From positions 1,116,001-1,180,000 of the forward strand of contig NZ_CP063164.1 of NCBI RefSeq assembly GCF_014931715.1: DNA of 64,000 nucleotides, read 5' to 3'. The DNA is from Sulfurovum indicum. GTDB taxonomy: Bacteria; Campylobacterota; Campylobacteria; Campylobacterales; Sulfurovaceae. Position numbers and translations under genes: made by a program. Below are positions 14,466 to 23,795 of the stretch, one piece after another (position 1 is the stretch's first letter; each line of letters starts with the position of its first letter). Below the pieces are notes generated by a model. That model saw only the letters and a program-made list of their open reading frames with translations, had not been told where the DNA came from and ran no database searches.

Positions 14466-14954
14466 ATGGTTGTATATACTGTTGGTACATTTGATTTGTT
14501 ACATGTAGGTCATTTGGCTTTGTTGGAATATTGTAAAACATTGGGTGATACTTTTATTGTGGGGGTCGCTTCTGATAAAGTGGTAAACTCTTACAAACCC
14601 AATGTTCCAGTTATCTCTTTAGAGCAAAGAATGCAGATGCTTAAAGCTCTAAAGTGCGTAGATGATGTACGTGCATATCATGAACTTGAATATGTATCAG
14701 CCTGTAAAGAGTTAGATATTGATATTTTTGTTATTGGAGAGGATTGGGGAGACAACCCACATAATAAAGCCGTGGAAAAATATCTTAAATCAAAAGGAAA
14801 GAAAATAGTTCAGGTTAATTATAATCCACAAACTTCATCCACAAAAATAAAACAAAATGTTATAGCTCAATCTTATAAGAGTGAGTATATACCACATACT
14901 TTTGCGCACAAGAGAAGCTTGACTGATAAGGCGAACATCCAACAAAAAGCATAA
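14466..14954 (+). CDS. Cytidylyltransferase, TagD/glycerol-3-phosphate type
   Basis: A 162-residue nucleotidyltransferase. VGTFDLLHVGHLALLEYC carries the HxGH signature. SYKPNVPVISLEQRMQML is the second conserved block, and QTSSTKIKQ near residue 138 corresponds to the RTxxISTT motif, though degenerate. The enzyme would form a CDP-alcohol from CTP and an alcohol phosphate. The 25-residue basic C-terminal tail is extra compared with TagD. Its proximity to the CDP-alcohol transferase suggests supply of its donor. Confidence 0.85.
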   Translation: MVVYTVGTFDLLHVGHLALLEYCKTLGDTFIVGVASDKVVNSYKPNVPVISLEQRMQMLKALKCVDDVRAYHELEYVSACKELDIDIFVIGEDWGDNPHNKAVEKYLKSKGKKIVQVNYNPQTSSTKIKQNVIAQSYKSEYIPHTFAHKRSLTDKANIQQKA

Positions 14955-15029
14955 TAGCCAATAAATTACTTAGCGATAATTTACTGGGCTCAAACGTCAG
15001 TGGGATGTCTCTTCAAGTATTTTAACAAT

Positions 15030-15115
15030 GAAGGGTAACCCTACGGTCTGTCTTGGAATCTGCAGGGGCGATCCCTTTATGGTTACCCGTGAATGTAGAG
15101 GATGTTATGGTTTCT
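15030..15115 (+). repeat. Dispersed repeat, copy 2
   Basis: GGGTAACCCTACGGTCTGTC begins the unit, the core CAGGGGCGATCCCTTTATGG is in the middle, and GGTTACCC mirrors the start. The opening GGGTAACC and GGTTACCC are inverted, giving a MITE-like hairpin outline. It lies 3' of the cytidylyltransferase gene. Confidence 0.7.
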
Positions 15116-15196
15116 TTGTTCTATATCGGGAGATATGGAACAAGCCAAGTGTTTTAAAAACCTTTAATGAAGCGTATCTTAAACTCAACAGTGGCA

Positions 15197-15649
15197 CTAC
15201 TGTGCCAAAGCAATAAGAAGGCTGTTAAAGTTTTCCTGTGCTTTTAGGATGTTTGCCTGTGTAAGCGCTATATTTTCATTTTGCAGCTTTTGGGTCTCGA
15301 GAATTCTATCTGCCATTATCCCTATTTGCAACTCTGTAGCTACAATTCTGTCTGCCATCTCACCAATACGGTCAGCCATCTTACCAATATCATCTGAGAG
15401 TCTCAGCATCGCATTGATATATTCAGTATTTGCGGTTGATGAATTATTCACCAACTGATTTGAAATACTTAAAAGGTTCTGAGATGATGTCAGCAAAAGT
15501 TTGCTCTGTTCATAGTTACTTACCATTGTACTGTAGTCAGTATCACTTACAATGCTGTAGTCGCAAGTGTCTGTCAAGGTAAGTGACCATGCTGAAGACA
15601 AAATCAGAGGACTGATAAAAAGAGCCAATAAAAACTTTTTTATTTTCAT
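15197..15649 (-). CDS. Exported coiled-coil protein with MADRI repeats
   Basis: 150 residues. A signal peptide covers about residues 1-22 (KKFLLALFISPLILSSAWS). A Ser/Thr/Asn-rich stretch follows, then repeated heptads KMADRIGEMADRI and GIMADRILETQ, predicting a surface-exposed or periplasmic coiled coil of about 60 residues. I do not know a function. A small hairpin (TGGCAC...GTGCCA, about 15190-15206) overlaps the stop codon and may mark the transcript end. It is flanked on both sides by copies of the dispersed repeat. Confidence 0.75.
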   Translation of the reverse strand: MKIKKFLLALFISPLILSSAWSLTLTDTCDYSIVSDTDYSTMVSNYEQSKLLLTSSQNLLSISNQLVNNSSTANTEYINAMLRLSDDIGKMADRIGEMADRIVATELQIGIMADRILETQKLQNENIALTQANILKAQENFNSLLIALAQ

Positions 15650-15988
15650 GTGTACAACTCCAAGTATAAAATTTTTATAATATTAACAAATAAATATTAA
15701 AACAAAACTTTATTTAATAGAGTTTTGGAGAGAATATCTTATATAATATGATAAAAATATAAATATAAGAGTATAAAGTATAAAATGAAGGGGTAACCCT
15801 ACGGTCTGTGTTGGAATTTTGTCTGCATCTACAGGGGCGATCCCTTTATGGTTGCTCGTGAGAATACGGAGAATATTATGGTTTCAAAGGGTAACCACAA
15901 AAAAATCACCCCCAAAAAAAACTCTCATTAAGAATACTGCAATCCATTTTATGTATACTCAGCCTTATGATTTAGATAAGGAAATATC
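15650..15988. other. Intergenic region with AT-rich tract and repeat copy 3
   Basis: 339 bp without a credible gene. The first 130 bp are extremely AT-rich (TTTTATAATATTAAC), probably the promoter of the leftward coiled-coil gene. The middle carries dispersed-repeat copy 3. AAGGAAA at 15979-15985 is the ribosome-binding site of the next gene. Confidence 0.6.
15786..15892 (+). repeat. Dispersed repeat, copy 3
   Basis: GGGGTAACCCTACGGTCTGT, then TTTTGTCTGCATCTACAGGG and CGATCCCTTTATGGTTGCTC. It combines features of copies 1 and 2 (the longer spacer of copy 1, the opening of copy 2) and so defines the full unit of about 100 bp. It lies between the coiled-coil gene and gph. Confidence 0.7.
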
Positions 15989-16666
15989 TTGAAATTTAGA
16001 AACAAAAAAGCGATCTTCTTCGACCTTGACGGTACGCTCATAGACAGTGTGCCTGATCTGGCACTGGCAGTAAATGAGATGCTGACCATTCTGGGAAAAG
16101 AGACATTCAGTGAAGATACCATCCGTTACTGGGTAGGCAACGGCGCACAGACCCTGGTCAAACGTGCACTGCTTGGCAGAAGAGAGGTAGAGAATGAGCG
16201 TATTGACGAAACATATTTTAAAAAGGCTCATACCATCTTTTTGGAAGCCTACGGCAAACATCTCTGCAAGGCAACCCGTCCCTACCCCCATGTCGTTGAG
16301 ACACTGGAAGCGCTCAAAAGCAGAGGGTACAGACTGACCATCATCACCAACAAACCCGAACAGTTTGTAGAACCTATACTCAAAGGGCTTGGGTTTGATG
16401 ACCTGTTCGAAACATACCTGGGCGGAGATTCACTGCCAAAGAAAAAACCCGACCCGATGCCGCTGCTGCATATGTGTGATCTGCTGGGCCTTACAGTAGA
16501 ATCGTGCGTTATGGTGGGCGACTCCAAAAATGACATTTTGGCCGCCAATGCATGCGGGATGCAGAGCATAGGTGTCACTTACGGCTATAATTACGGAGAA
16601 GAGATCAGCATCTATGAACCTGATGCTGTTGTCAATGATTTTTCAAATATTTCAGAACTGTTTTAG
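15989..16666 (+). CDS. gph: Phosphoglycolate phosphatase (HAD superfamily)
   Basis: 225 residues. HAD motif I is FFDLDGTLIDS (about residues 9-19), motif II IITNKP, and motif III/IV KKKPDPMPL and MVGDSKNDI. The cap domain and YWVGNGAQTLVKRAL segment are typical of Gph, which removes 2-phosphoglycolate. Related HAD phosphatases for other substrates cannot be excluded. The start is TTG with AAGGA seven bases before it. The gene lies 39 bp ahead of the FAD oxidoreductase gene and probably shares its transcript. Confidence 0.85.
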   Translation: MKFRNKKAIFFDLDGTLIDSVPDLALAVNEMLTILGKETFSEDTIRYWVGNGAQTLVKRALLGRREVENERIDETYFKKAHTIFLEAYGKHLCKATRPYPHVVETLEALKSRGYRLTIITNKPEQFVEPILKGLGFDDLFETYLGGDSLPKKKPDPMPLLHMCDLLGLTVESCVMVGDSKNDILAANACGMQSIGVTYGYNYGEEISIYEPDAVVNDFSNISELF

Positions 16667-16705
16667 CTAAACCTGAAAACAGCAACGATCTTTTCAAGGA
16701 AGACA

Positions 16706-18142
16706 ATGAAAGAAAACAAAACCAACATTGCCATTGTAGGCGGAGGAATCGCAGGAAGTACAGCTGCCCTTTTTCTGGCAAATGCAGGCCTCAGTGTCAC
16801 TCTCTTTGAAAAGGCACCCAGCCTTGTCAGCGGTCCGCCTTTCTGCCACCTGCATGCCGGAGGCAATCTCTATCCGGAGATATCCGATGAGCAGTGCCTG
16901 ACACTTTTAAAACAGTCTATTGACTTTGCCAGACTCTACCCGCACGGGGTCGATCACCGTCCTACCGTTATTGCACTGCCTACATATTGCAGCAGAAGCA
17001 CAGAACACCTGCTGCCGCGCCTGCAAAAGCTTCAGGCATACTATGAAGCACTCATCAAGGAGGATGCAGAGAACCGCGTACTGAACGATCCGTCCGTCTA
17101 TTTCAAACTCTATGAGAAGTCTGAGATAGAAGCACTCAGAGAAAAAAAGAGTCTCAGGCACCCTGAAACACTTGATGAATGGATGATCCCTTTTGCAAAA
17201 GAGACCGACCTGGAGAAGATACAGTTCCCGGTCATTCTGGTCCAGGAGTACGGGCTCAACCTCTTTCGTATCGGTGCAAGGCTGCTGCTCTCTTTGGAAG
17301 CCGACACTCATGTCGATCTGCGTCTTTCTACTTCAGTCACAAAAATAGAAAAAGAGAATGGGCTCTGGCGTATCCACTCCATAGACCAGAAGGGAAAAAA
17401 AGAAGAGAGATTTGACTACCTGATCAATGCAGCAGGCTACCAGACAGGCAAGATAGATGATATGATAGGTGTACCCTGTGAGCGTATGGTAGAATTCAAA
17501 GCTGCCTATGTCAGTCAATGGGAGTGTGAAGAGGATCATCTCTGGCCGGAGATCATCTTCCAGGGAGAGCGTGGAACACCAAGGGGTATGGGACAGTTCA
17601 CTCCCTATCCCCAGGGCTATTTCCAGCTCCACGGTATGACCAAGGATATCACACTCTATGAGGGAGGACTGGTTGCAAGCACACCGCTGAGCTGTCAGCC
17701 TCAGCTTCCGCAGAAGTTTATAGAGAAAATAGAATATGCATGGAAAGAGGAAGAGACGATAGAACGTACACGAAAAGCCATTAGGCATCTCTCTCAATTC
17801 ATCCCCTCTTTCGCTTCGGCAAAAGTAGGCTCCAAGCCGCTATTTGGTGCACAACAGATCCCCGGAAACGACCCCACACTGCGTGTTGCAGAGGTGGCAT
17901 TTCCTGCACCACACTATGCACGATGTGAGATCGTCAAGGTCTCTTCGACTATCGATATGTCCTATGCCATTCTCGATGATCTTGTAAAATCAGGACTGCT
18001 TGAACCTTCCTCTTGCAAGCCCGTTGTACCAGAAAAGATGAAACAGATCAAAGAAGATGCGGTAAGCAAACAAGCTGAAATACTCTGTGAAATGAGAGAA
18101 TACCCCACAGCACTCGCACACCTCTGCGTACCAAAGTGCTGA
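16706..18142 (+). CDS. FAD-dependent oxidoreductase (DAO-like)
   Basis: A 478-residue flavoprotein. The N-terminal dinucleotide-binding site is IAIVGGGIAGSTAALFLA, followed by LFEK for the ribose-binding acid. The second FAD segment YLINAAGYQTGKID lies near residue 245. The middle part (SGPPFCHLHAGGNLYPE) has a lineage-specific look. No signal peptide or membrane helix is seen, so it is cytoplasmic. The substrate is unknown; amine oxidation in the D-amino-acid-oxidase fold is the family guess. It lies 39 bp after gph. Confidence 0.75.
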   Translation: MKENKTNIAIVGGGIAGSTAALFLANAGLSVTLFEKAPSLVSGPPFCHLHAGGNLYPEISDEQCLTLLKQSIDFARLYPHGVDHRPTVIALPTYCSRSTEHLLPRLQKLQAYYEALIKEDAENRVLNDPSVYFKLYEKSEIEALREKKSLRHPETLDEWMIPFAKETDLEKIQFPVILVQEYGLNLFRIGARLLLSLEADTHVDLRLSTSVTKIEKENGLWRIHSIDQKGKKEERFDYLINAAGYQTGKIDDMIGVPCERMVEFKAAYVSQWECEEDHLWPEIIFQGERGTPRGMGQFTPYPQGYFQLHGMTKDITLYEGGLVASTPLSCQPQLPQKFIEKIEYAWKEEETIERTRKAIRHLSQFIPSFASAKVGSKPLFGAQQIPGNDPTLRVAEVAFPAPHYARCEIVKVSSTIDMSYAILDDLVKSGLLEPSSCKPVVPEKMKQIKEDAVSKQAEILCEMREYPTALAHLCVPKC

Positions 18143-18214
18143 TCTCATAGAAAATAGATAACACACAGGCTATACTTATATATCTGTAAACTATTTTAAG
18201 GACATATTCATATA

Positions 18215-18820
18215 ATGAAAGCTTTCTTGATACTGTTTCTTTTTATCACACAGCTCTTTTCAGAAGCGAAACTCGAACACGTCACCATCAACAACCATGA
18301 CTTCACCATTGTCACAGAGGATTACGATATTTATGACAGCAAAGGTACGGTCCTGAAGTTCTACAGGGAAGAACGGAATAATGATCTTAAACACCTCTTT
18401 AGTCTGACCCTTTATGACAAAACGGGCTCATGCAGTGCCAAAAGTATTGAAAACGGGCACTACGAGATCAACGGTACCACCATCACACTTTACAGTTTCT
18501 GGGATCGTCAGGGACGTATTTACGACGTACCTTACGGTGCACGTATCATGAAGTATGAAGTGCAGCCATCGGGTACACTAAAATTGATTTCAAGCGAAAT
18601 ATACATAGAGACTGCCGAAAAAAGCTTTGATAAAGAGAGCGGCATGCGCTTTTTATGGCAAACACCTGAAACAGAAAAAGAGAGAATGGCTTTTAGCCGC
18701 TACATACAAAACACAGAGCGTCAGTTCAAAGGGACCTTTCTCGTCGGAGAAGAAGCCGAGCAACTGATGAAAAAGGTAAAGTCGGCACTTGAAAGAAAGA
18801 TGTCAAAGCGCTGGAAGTAG
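18215..18820 (+). CDS. Exported protein of unknown function
   Basis: 201 residues with a signal peptide (residues 1-19, AFLILFLFITQLFSEA). The mature part is beta-rich, with short repeated strands (TIVTEDYDIYDSKGTVLKFY, TTITLYSFWDRQGRIYD), resembling small periplasmic lipocalin- or MORN-like sheets, but no family is recognised. The last 60 residues are helical and charged. It ends at the same base where the convergent thiL gene stops. Confidence 0.7.
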   Translation: MKAFLILFLFITQLFSEAKLEHVTINNHDFTIVTEDYDIYDSKGTVLKFYREERNNDLKHLFSLTLYDKTGSCSAKSIENGHYEINGTTITLYSFWDRQGRIYDVPYGARIMKYEVQPSGTLKLISSEIYIETAEKSFDKESGMRFLWQTPETEKERMAFSRYIQNTERQFKGTFLVGEEAEQLMKKVKSALERKMSKRWK

Positions 18821-19642
18821 CTACAGGAAATGGTGGCTTTTACAGGGAAAACGTTCATCATTCCTGACAACTTCGGCAAATACATTTAAAGGTGTATCTG
18901 TCTCTCTGGCAATAGCTTCCAACGTACTCAAATGCTCTTTTTTAAAGCCGACAAGCATCTCGTACTCTTCTCCGCTAAAGCCGACATCATCGCTAATATT
19001 ATCTAATATATCAAACCCATATTCATTCATATCAAGAAGCTTGTTCGTGTCACAGTAGAGTCCGTCTGAAATATCCATCCCTACACGCAGGAACGGTCGT
19101 GCCTTATAGACAAAGTCGGCTCTGAGCACCGGTTCGTAAAATCGTGAACCGGGATCTACTCTCCCGCCTTCCAAAAGTATATCCAGATCCCTTTTGCTTT
19201 CACCCAGCGTACCGGTAAATGCAAGCAGATCACCCTCTTTCAGCCCTTTGCGCAAAAGAGGATTTTTACTCTCGGAAACTATAGTAATACTCAGGTGCAG
19301 TTTCTCTCCGCCTATCGTATCGCCTCCGATGATCTCACAGCCGTACTCACCTGCTGTCTGCTCCATACTCTGCATCAGTTCATCGATCTCAGTGATACTC
19401 AGCTCTTTGGGAAGGGAAACCGTTACAAGTGCGTATTTCGGATAGGCATTCATGGCAACTGCATCAGAAAGATTGATCAGCATCGCCTTGCGGCCTATCT
19501 GCGACATACTCATCCACTCTCTTTTAAAGTGTGTATCCTCAAAGAAAGCATCCATGCTGTAGAGAGTATTCCCTATGATCGCAGCATCATCCCCCACATA
19601 TTTTGAATTAAGTCTACTAATAAGGTAAGCTTCTTTATCCAT
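18821..19642 (-). CDS. thiL: Thiamine-monophosphate kinase
   Basis: 273 residues of the AIR-synthase/ThiL fold. Landmarks are YVGDDAAIIG (Mg/ATP-binding Asp pair), SMDAFFEDTHF, LINLSDAVAMNAYPKYALV, GCEIIGGDTIGG and VGMDISDGL. ThiL phosphorylates thiamine monophosphate to the diphosphate cofactor. The length is a little short of the usual 300+, mainly in the C-terminal part, as I would expect for Campylobacterota. It is convergent with the exported-protein gene. Confidence 0.9.
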   Translation of the reverse strand: MDKEAYLISRLNSKYVGDDAAIIGNTLYSMDAFFEDTHFKREWMSMSQIGRKAMLINLSDAVAMNAYPKYALVTVSLPKELSITEIDELMQSMEQTAGEYGCEIIGGDTIGGEKLHLSITIVSESKNPLLRKGLKEGDLLAFTGTLGESKRDLDILLEGGRVDPGSRFYEPVLRADFVYKARPFLRVGMDISDGLYCDTNKLLDMNEYGFDILDNISDDVGFSGEEYEMLVGFKKEHLSTLEAIARETDTPLNVFAEVVRNDERFPCKSHHFL

Positions 19643-19789
19643 TATTTTGTCTTCTTTATATTTTTGATTCTCTCTGAACAGCGTTTTGCTGTAGAGTTTG
19701 TATGTACCAAAGTTGGCAAAATTGTAACATACTTACCTCTATATTGGGTTTTAAAAACAGAATTGCTCTCTTTTGGAAGTATATATAGT

Positions 19790-19795
19790 TATAAT
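19790..19795 (+). promoter_or_regulatory. -10 box upstream of the DUF5644-type gene
   Basis: TATAAT with an AT-rich stretch (TATATATAG) before it and no -35, 38 bp before the start codon. AAGGA follows at about 19820. Confidence 0.5.
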
Positions 19796-19832
19796 CATCA
19801 TAATTTAAGTTTGATTTTTAAGGACAAACACG

Positions 19833-20879
19833 ATGCAGTATACATTACAGACAAGAGCATTCTTTTTTAATGCACAGACAGATTACCTCCCCTACTATAA
19901 AAACTTCACTGTGAAGCTCGATGGCGATGCACAGGCTGTTGAGATACTCAAAGAGATCAAAGCACAGAATGAAAACTTTGCCTACCCTGAAGAGAGACTC
20001 ATTTTCAGGATAAATGACCTGGTTGTGACAGGAGAAGAGAGCGTTGCTCAGATCGTTGAAAAGCTGGGTACAGAACTGCAGATAGACCCTGTGCTCTCCT
20101 ACCGTTCAAACCACTGCCTCGTCATCAACGATGATGACTTCATGGAGCGCTTCGAACTGCTTGCTCCCTATGCAACAGAGGAAGACAAAGCATACTACGA
20201 GTCTCTTTATTCCCTGCACTATGCTTCAGAGAGCTCTAGATTCAACCATGACTATATCGGCGATGCCGTTTTGCTTCTCGCACACAGAATGATAGAGAAT
20301 GGCTCGGAATACAAAAAAGAGATCCTGGACGCTATCAATGATGAATATGACGGTCTCAATGCCTGCGAATACGAGAATAACCTCTTTGAAGCACAGGACC
20401 ACACTGCAACATTCGAAGCGCTTCACAGTATGTATGAGCATCCTGTACCGAACAAATTCCTTGAAAAGGTCAGCCAGAAGCTTTCCAGAGAGGCGAGAGC
20501 AGCCCATCAGACCAAGAACATACATGGACGCAATGTTGCATTCTATGCGGCACAGGAAGAGACACCTGCAGCCGAAGAGGTCTATGCTGCCATAGAGGCG
20601 GCCGGAGGCAGAGTAATACGTTTCTCAAGAGAGAAAAAGCTTTGCGGCCGTTCACTTATCGGCAGAGAGAACAATCTTGCCTACCTCAAAGCCGCCACGA
20701 CACTGCTTGATGCGCTTGACAATGGTGCAGAGATCCTCATCGTTGCAAACAAAGAGGACCTTGATATGTTCAACAAGCACTTCGCCGCGATACAAAAGCG
20801 TATTGGAAGAGAGATACCGCTTGCCCTTCTCTCTTTTGATGCATTCAAAGCATTGGCCGAAAAAGATAAGGTGGCGTAA
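19833..20879 (+). CDS. DUF5644-type protein beside the type-E Sdh genes
   Basis: 348 residues, cytoplasmic. The N-terminus (FFFNAQTDYLPYYKNF) copies the first strands of the SdhB encoded downstream (FRFNAETDYLPYYKHY), but the cluster-binding cysteines are absent. The last 120 residues (NVAFYAAQEETPAAEEVYAA, then LCGRSL, then ILIVANKEDLDMF) run parallel to the first CCG domain of SdhE, again nearly cysteine-free. It therefore looks like a metal-free chimera of the SdhB and SdhE folds. A role in assembly or regulation of the complex is inference. DUF5644 is assigned from memory of Campylobacterota gene order. Confidence 0.7.
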   Translation: MQYTLQTRAFFFNAQTDYLPYYKNFTVKLDGDAQAVEILKEIKAQNENFAYPEERLIFRINDLVVTGEESVAQIVEKLGTELQIDPVLSYRSNHCLVINDDDFMERFELLAPYATEEDKAYYESLYSLHYASESSRFNHDYIGDAVLLLAHRMIENGSEYKKEILDAINDEYDGLNACEYENNLFEAQDHTATFEALHSMYEHPVPNKFLEKVSQKLSREARAAHQTKNIHGRNVAFYAAQEETPAAEEVYAAIEAAGGRVIRFSREKKLCGRSLIGRENNLAYLKAATTLLDALDNGAEILIVANKEDLDMFNKHFAAIQKRIGREIPLALLSFDAFKALAEKDKVA

Positions 20880-21032
20880 AAAAGCTGCTTTTTTTGATCA
20901 CATCAACATGACTTATGCGTTAGATAATCTGATATTCTGATTCTCCCTTCCCCGGGAGAAAATGTGTAACAATCCCCTCTTAAAAACCCTAATTCCCCCT
21001 TCCTATTAATCAATTTGATACCTTCGAAACGA

Positions 21033-21038
21033 TATAAT
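21033..21038 (+). promoter_or_regulatory. -10 box for the sdhABE operon
   Basis: TATAAT 36 bp before the sdhA start, in a gap of 194 bp after the preceding gene. AAAAGGA at about 21057-21063 is the ribosome-binding site. No -35 is visible. Confidence 0.55.
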
Positions 21039-21073
21039 GGACGCAAATTTGACATGAAAAGGACGTAAGCGTA

Positions 21074-22789
21074 ATGAACGTTAAAATCTACGAATACGAT
21101 GCTGTGATCGTCGGTGCAGGTCTGGCTGGTTTGGCGGCAGCCAAAGAGTTAACCGAAGCAGGAAAGAAAACAGCAGTGATCACCAAACTTCACCCTCTCA
21201 GAAGCCACTCCGGTGCAGCTCAGGGTGGTATCAATGCCGCACTGGGAAAAGAGGACTCTGTAGAGCTTCATATGTTTGACACGATAAAAGGTTCTGACTA
21301 TCTTGCAGACCAGGATGCTGTTGAACTGATGTGTACCAAAGCGCCGGAGACCATTCGCTGGGCAGAGAGAATGGGTGCGGTCTTCTCAAGAGACGAGGAA
21401 GGCAACATCGCAATCCGTCCTTTTGGTGGACAGAGCAAACCAAGAGCATGTTATGCGAAGGACAGAACCGGACTGGCTGTACTTCAAGCGATCTATGAAC
21501 AGGCTTTCCGTGCGGGAATCGAAGTATTTGACGAGTGGTACTGTGCAGACCTTCTTTATGAAGACGGCAAAGCCTACGGTGTCTCTGCCTACAATATCCG
21601 CAACTCCGAGCCTGCGATCTTCAATGCAAAAGTAGTTATGTTCGCAACAGGCGGACATGCACGTGCATACCGTTTTAACTCTAATGCGCATGCCAATACG
21701 GGAGATGCTCTCTCAATTGTTGCACGTCACGGACTTCCTTTGGAAGATATGGAGTTCGTACAGTTCCACCCAAGCGGACTTGGCGGTTCAGGTGTTCTCA
21801 TCTCTGAAGCGGCACGCGGTGAAGGCGGACGTCTTTACAACGCACTCGGTGAGCGTTTCATGGAGAAGTATGCACCTAATGCTCTCGAACTTGCTTCACG
21901 TGATGTGGTCAGCCGTGCGATCATGGAGGAGGTACGTCAGGGACGCGGTGTAGGAAAAGACGGACAGTCAGTCAATATTGATCTGACCCACCTTGATCCT
22001 GAGATCATCCTTACACGTCTTCCGGAGCTTCGTGAACTCGCTATCGCTTTCCAGGGACAGGATATGCTTAAAGAGCCTATCCATATCTCTGCAACAGCGC
22101 ACTACTCCATGGGCGGTATCCCGACAACGATCAACTGTGAAGTGAAGAAGAACCCCAAAGAAACGGTAGAAGGCTTCTATGCAGCCGGTGAGTGTTCATG
22201 TGTGTCGGTACACGGAGCAAACCGTCTTGGTGCGAACTCTGTACTTGAAGCACTTCTCTTTGGACGTCATGCGGGAGAGAACATGGTCAAAGCACTCGAT
22301 GAAGGGGTAGAACTCAAAAAAGCAGTCCCTGAAGATGCCAAAAGAATGCTTGATGAGCTCCACAGACTCAAAACATCCAACGGTACAGAGACTGTTCCGG
22401 GACTTCGTGAAGAGCTTCAAAACGGTATGACCGCCAATGCAGGTGTCTTTAGAACCAGAGAATCTCTTGAGAAGCAGCTCAAACTCATCGATGAACTTCT
22501 GGTACGTTTCAACAATATCCGTATCGATGACAAATCCAACACCTTCAACACAGACCTTCAGGAAGCACTGGAGCTTGGGCACATGCTGGAGTTCAGCAAG
22601 TTCATCGTTGTCGGTGCGCTTGAACGTGAAGAGAGCCGTGGCGGACACTACAGAGAGGATTTCCCGGAGCGTGATGATGAAAAGTTCCTGAAACACACTT
22701 ACGCTTATATGGATGAGAATTACAACATTACAACCGAATGGGGTGATGTCGTTCTTGGTAAGTTCGAACCAAAAGAAAGATCATATTAA
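21074..22789 (+). CDS. sdhA: Succinate dehydrogenase/fumarate reductase flavoprotein subunit (type E)
   Basis: 571 residues. FAD-binding [20 protein letters not shown] is at residues 10-29. The covalent FAD site is in [20 protein letters not shown]. Active-site segments are [35 protein letters not shown] and [18 protein letters not shown]. It interconverts succinate and fumarate at the cytoplasmic FAD site. No Tat signal precedes the fold, unlike the periplasmic methylmenaquinol:fumarate reductase MfrA, so this enzyme should face the cytoplasm, consistent with a respiratory or reductive TCA role. First gene of a tight sdhA-sdhB-sdhE operon. Confidence 0.95.
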   Translation: MNVKIYEYDAVIVGAGLAGLAAAKELTEAGKKTAVITKLHPLRSHSGAAQGGINAALGKEDSVELHMFDTIKGSDYLADQDAVELMCTKAPETIRWAERMGAVFSRDEEGNIAIRPFGGQSKPRACYAKDRTGLAVLQAIYEQAFRAGIEVFDEWYCADLLYEDGKAYGVSAYNIRNSEPAIFNAKVVMFATGGHARAYRFNSNAHANTGDALSIVARHGLPLEDMEFVQFHPSGLGGSGVLISEAARGEGGRLYNALGERFMEKYAPNALELASRDVVSRAIMEEVRQGRGVGKDGQSVNIDLTHLDPEIILTRLPELRELAIAFQGQDMLKEPIHISATAHYSMGGIPTTINCEVKKNPKETVEGFYAAGECSCVSVHGANRLGANSVLEALLFGRHAGENMVKALDEGVELKKAVPEDAKRMLDELHRLKTSNGTETVPGLREELQNGMTANAGVFRTRESLEKQLKLIDELLVRFNNIRIDDKSNTFNTDLQEALELGHMLEFSKFIVVGALEREESRGGHYREDFPERDDEKFLKHTYAYMDENYNITTEWGDVVLGKFEPKERSY

Positions 22790-22799
22790 GGAGGTTGTG

Positions 22800-23789
22800 A
22801 TGAGTGATACAAGAAAAGTGACATTAAAAACATTTAGATTCAACGCTGAAACCGACTATCTGCCCTACTATAAACACTATGAGCTGGAAGTAGGGAAAGA
22901 TGAGTTGATGCTTGACCTCCTTAACCGTATCAAGTGGGAACATGACGGTTCTTTCTCATACCGTCGTTCATGCCGGCACGGTATCTGTGGTGCCTGCGGT
23001 ATCAAGGTTAACGGCAAAGCGACACTCGCATGTAAACAGAATGCGCTTGAACTGGTCGAACTTTTTGGCGATGAACTTCTTATCGAGCCTCAAAGCAAAA
23101 AGCGTGTGGTTAAAGATATGATCATCGACAAAAAAGATTTCTGGGACAAACATGCAGAGGTCAAGCCGTATGTGGTAGCAGAAATCGATCCTCACCCCGA
23201 ACACGAAACAAAGCAGAGCATCGAAGAGTTCAACAAATTCCTCGATGCCGACCTCTGTATCCAGTGCGGAAGCTGTCACTATGCCTGTCCTGCGGTAGAA
23301 GTGAATGAAGACTTCCTTGGGCCTGCTGCATTCACCGCAGCATACAGGTTTACCGTCGATACCAGAGATGAGGCCGGGAAAGAGAGACTTGAACTCACTT
23401 CCCAGATGGGTCCTGGAGTCTGGGACTGTGTAAAGTGTTATGAGTGTGCAGAGGCCTGTCCGAAAGAGATCAACCCTATCGAGAAGATCACCAAACTCCA
23501 CAACATGCAGTTTGAGCAGGGTGTGGCAGTACCAAACGTTGCTACACGCCATGCGGAAGGTTTCCTCAGAGGGATGAAAAAATACGGACTGCTGGATGAA
23601 GCAGATATCGTCTCCTACTCAGAAGGCTACCTTGGTATGTACAAGCATCTCAAGACAGCACTCAAAATGCTTAAAGCAGGGAAGATCCACTGGCATTCAG
23701 GCGTACCGTTCATCAACAGTGTACCTAAGATCAAACATCTGGATGAAGTTCAGAAACTTATTAAAATATCACAAACCAACAAACTGTAA
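22800..23789 (+). CDS. sdhB: Succinate dehydrogenase/fumarate reductase iron-sulfur subunit
   Basis: 329 residues from ATG 22800, chosen for the AAGGAGG eight bases upstream. The N-terminal plant-type ferredoxin domain binds [2Fe-2S] through SCRHGICGACG and the later TLAC. The C-terminal domain has two Cys motifs, CIQCGSCHYACP and CVKCYECAEACP, for further clusters. It passes electrons from SdhA to the SdhE membrane-associated module. The last 60 residues (GMYKHLKTALKMLKAGKI) form a tail that is longer than in classical SdhB. It is followed by sdhE after 6 bp. Confidence 0.95.
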   Translation: MSDTRKVTLKTFRFNAETDYLPYYKHYELEVGKDELMLDLLNRIKWEHDGSFSYRRSCRHGICGACGIKVNGKATLACKQNALELVELFGDELLIEPQSKKRVVKDMIIDKKDFWDKHAEVKPYVVAEIDPHPEHETKQSIEEFNKFLDADLCIQCGSCHYACPAVEVNEDFLGPAAFTAAYRFTVDTRDEAGKERLELTSQMGPGVWDCVKCYECAEACPKEINPIEKITKLHNMQFEQGVAVPNVATRHAEGFLRGMKKYGLLDEADIVSYSEGYLGMYKHLKTALKMLKAGKIHWHSGVPFINSVPKIKHLDEVQKLIKISQTNKL

Positions 23790-23795
23790 GGAGAT

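Noticed and set aside
15028-15216. 62-codon plus-strand ORF after the cytidylyltransferase gene
   Set aside because: Its first half is the dispersed repeat (copy 2) translated, and the rest overlaps the hairpin and end of the convergent coiled-coil gene. There is no ribosome-binding site, and repeats of this kind commonly generate false ORFs.
20879-20896. Terminator after the DUF5644-type gene
   Set aside because: AAAAAAG-CTG-CTTTTTT is a weak hairpin of A/T pairs only. It may end transcription, but the evidence is too thin.
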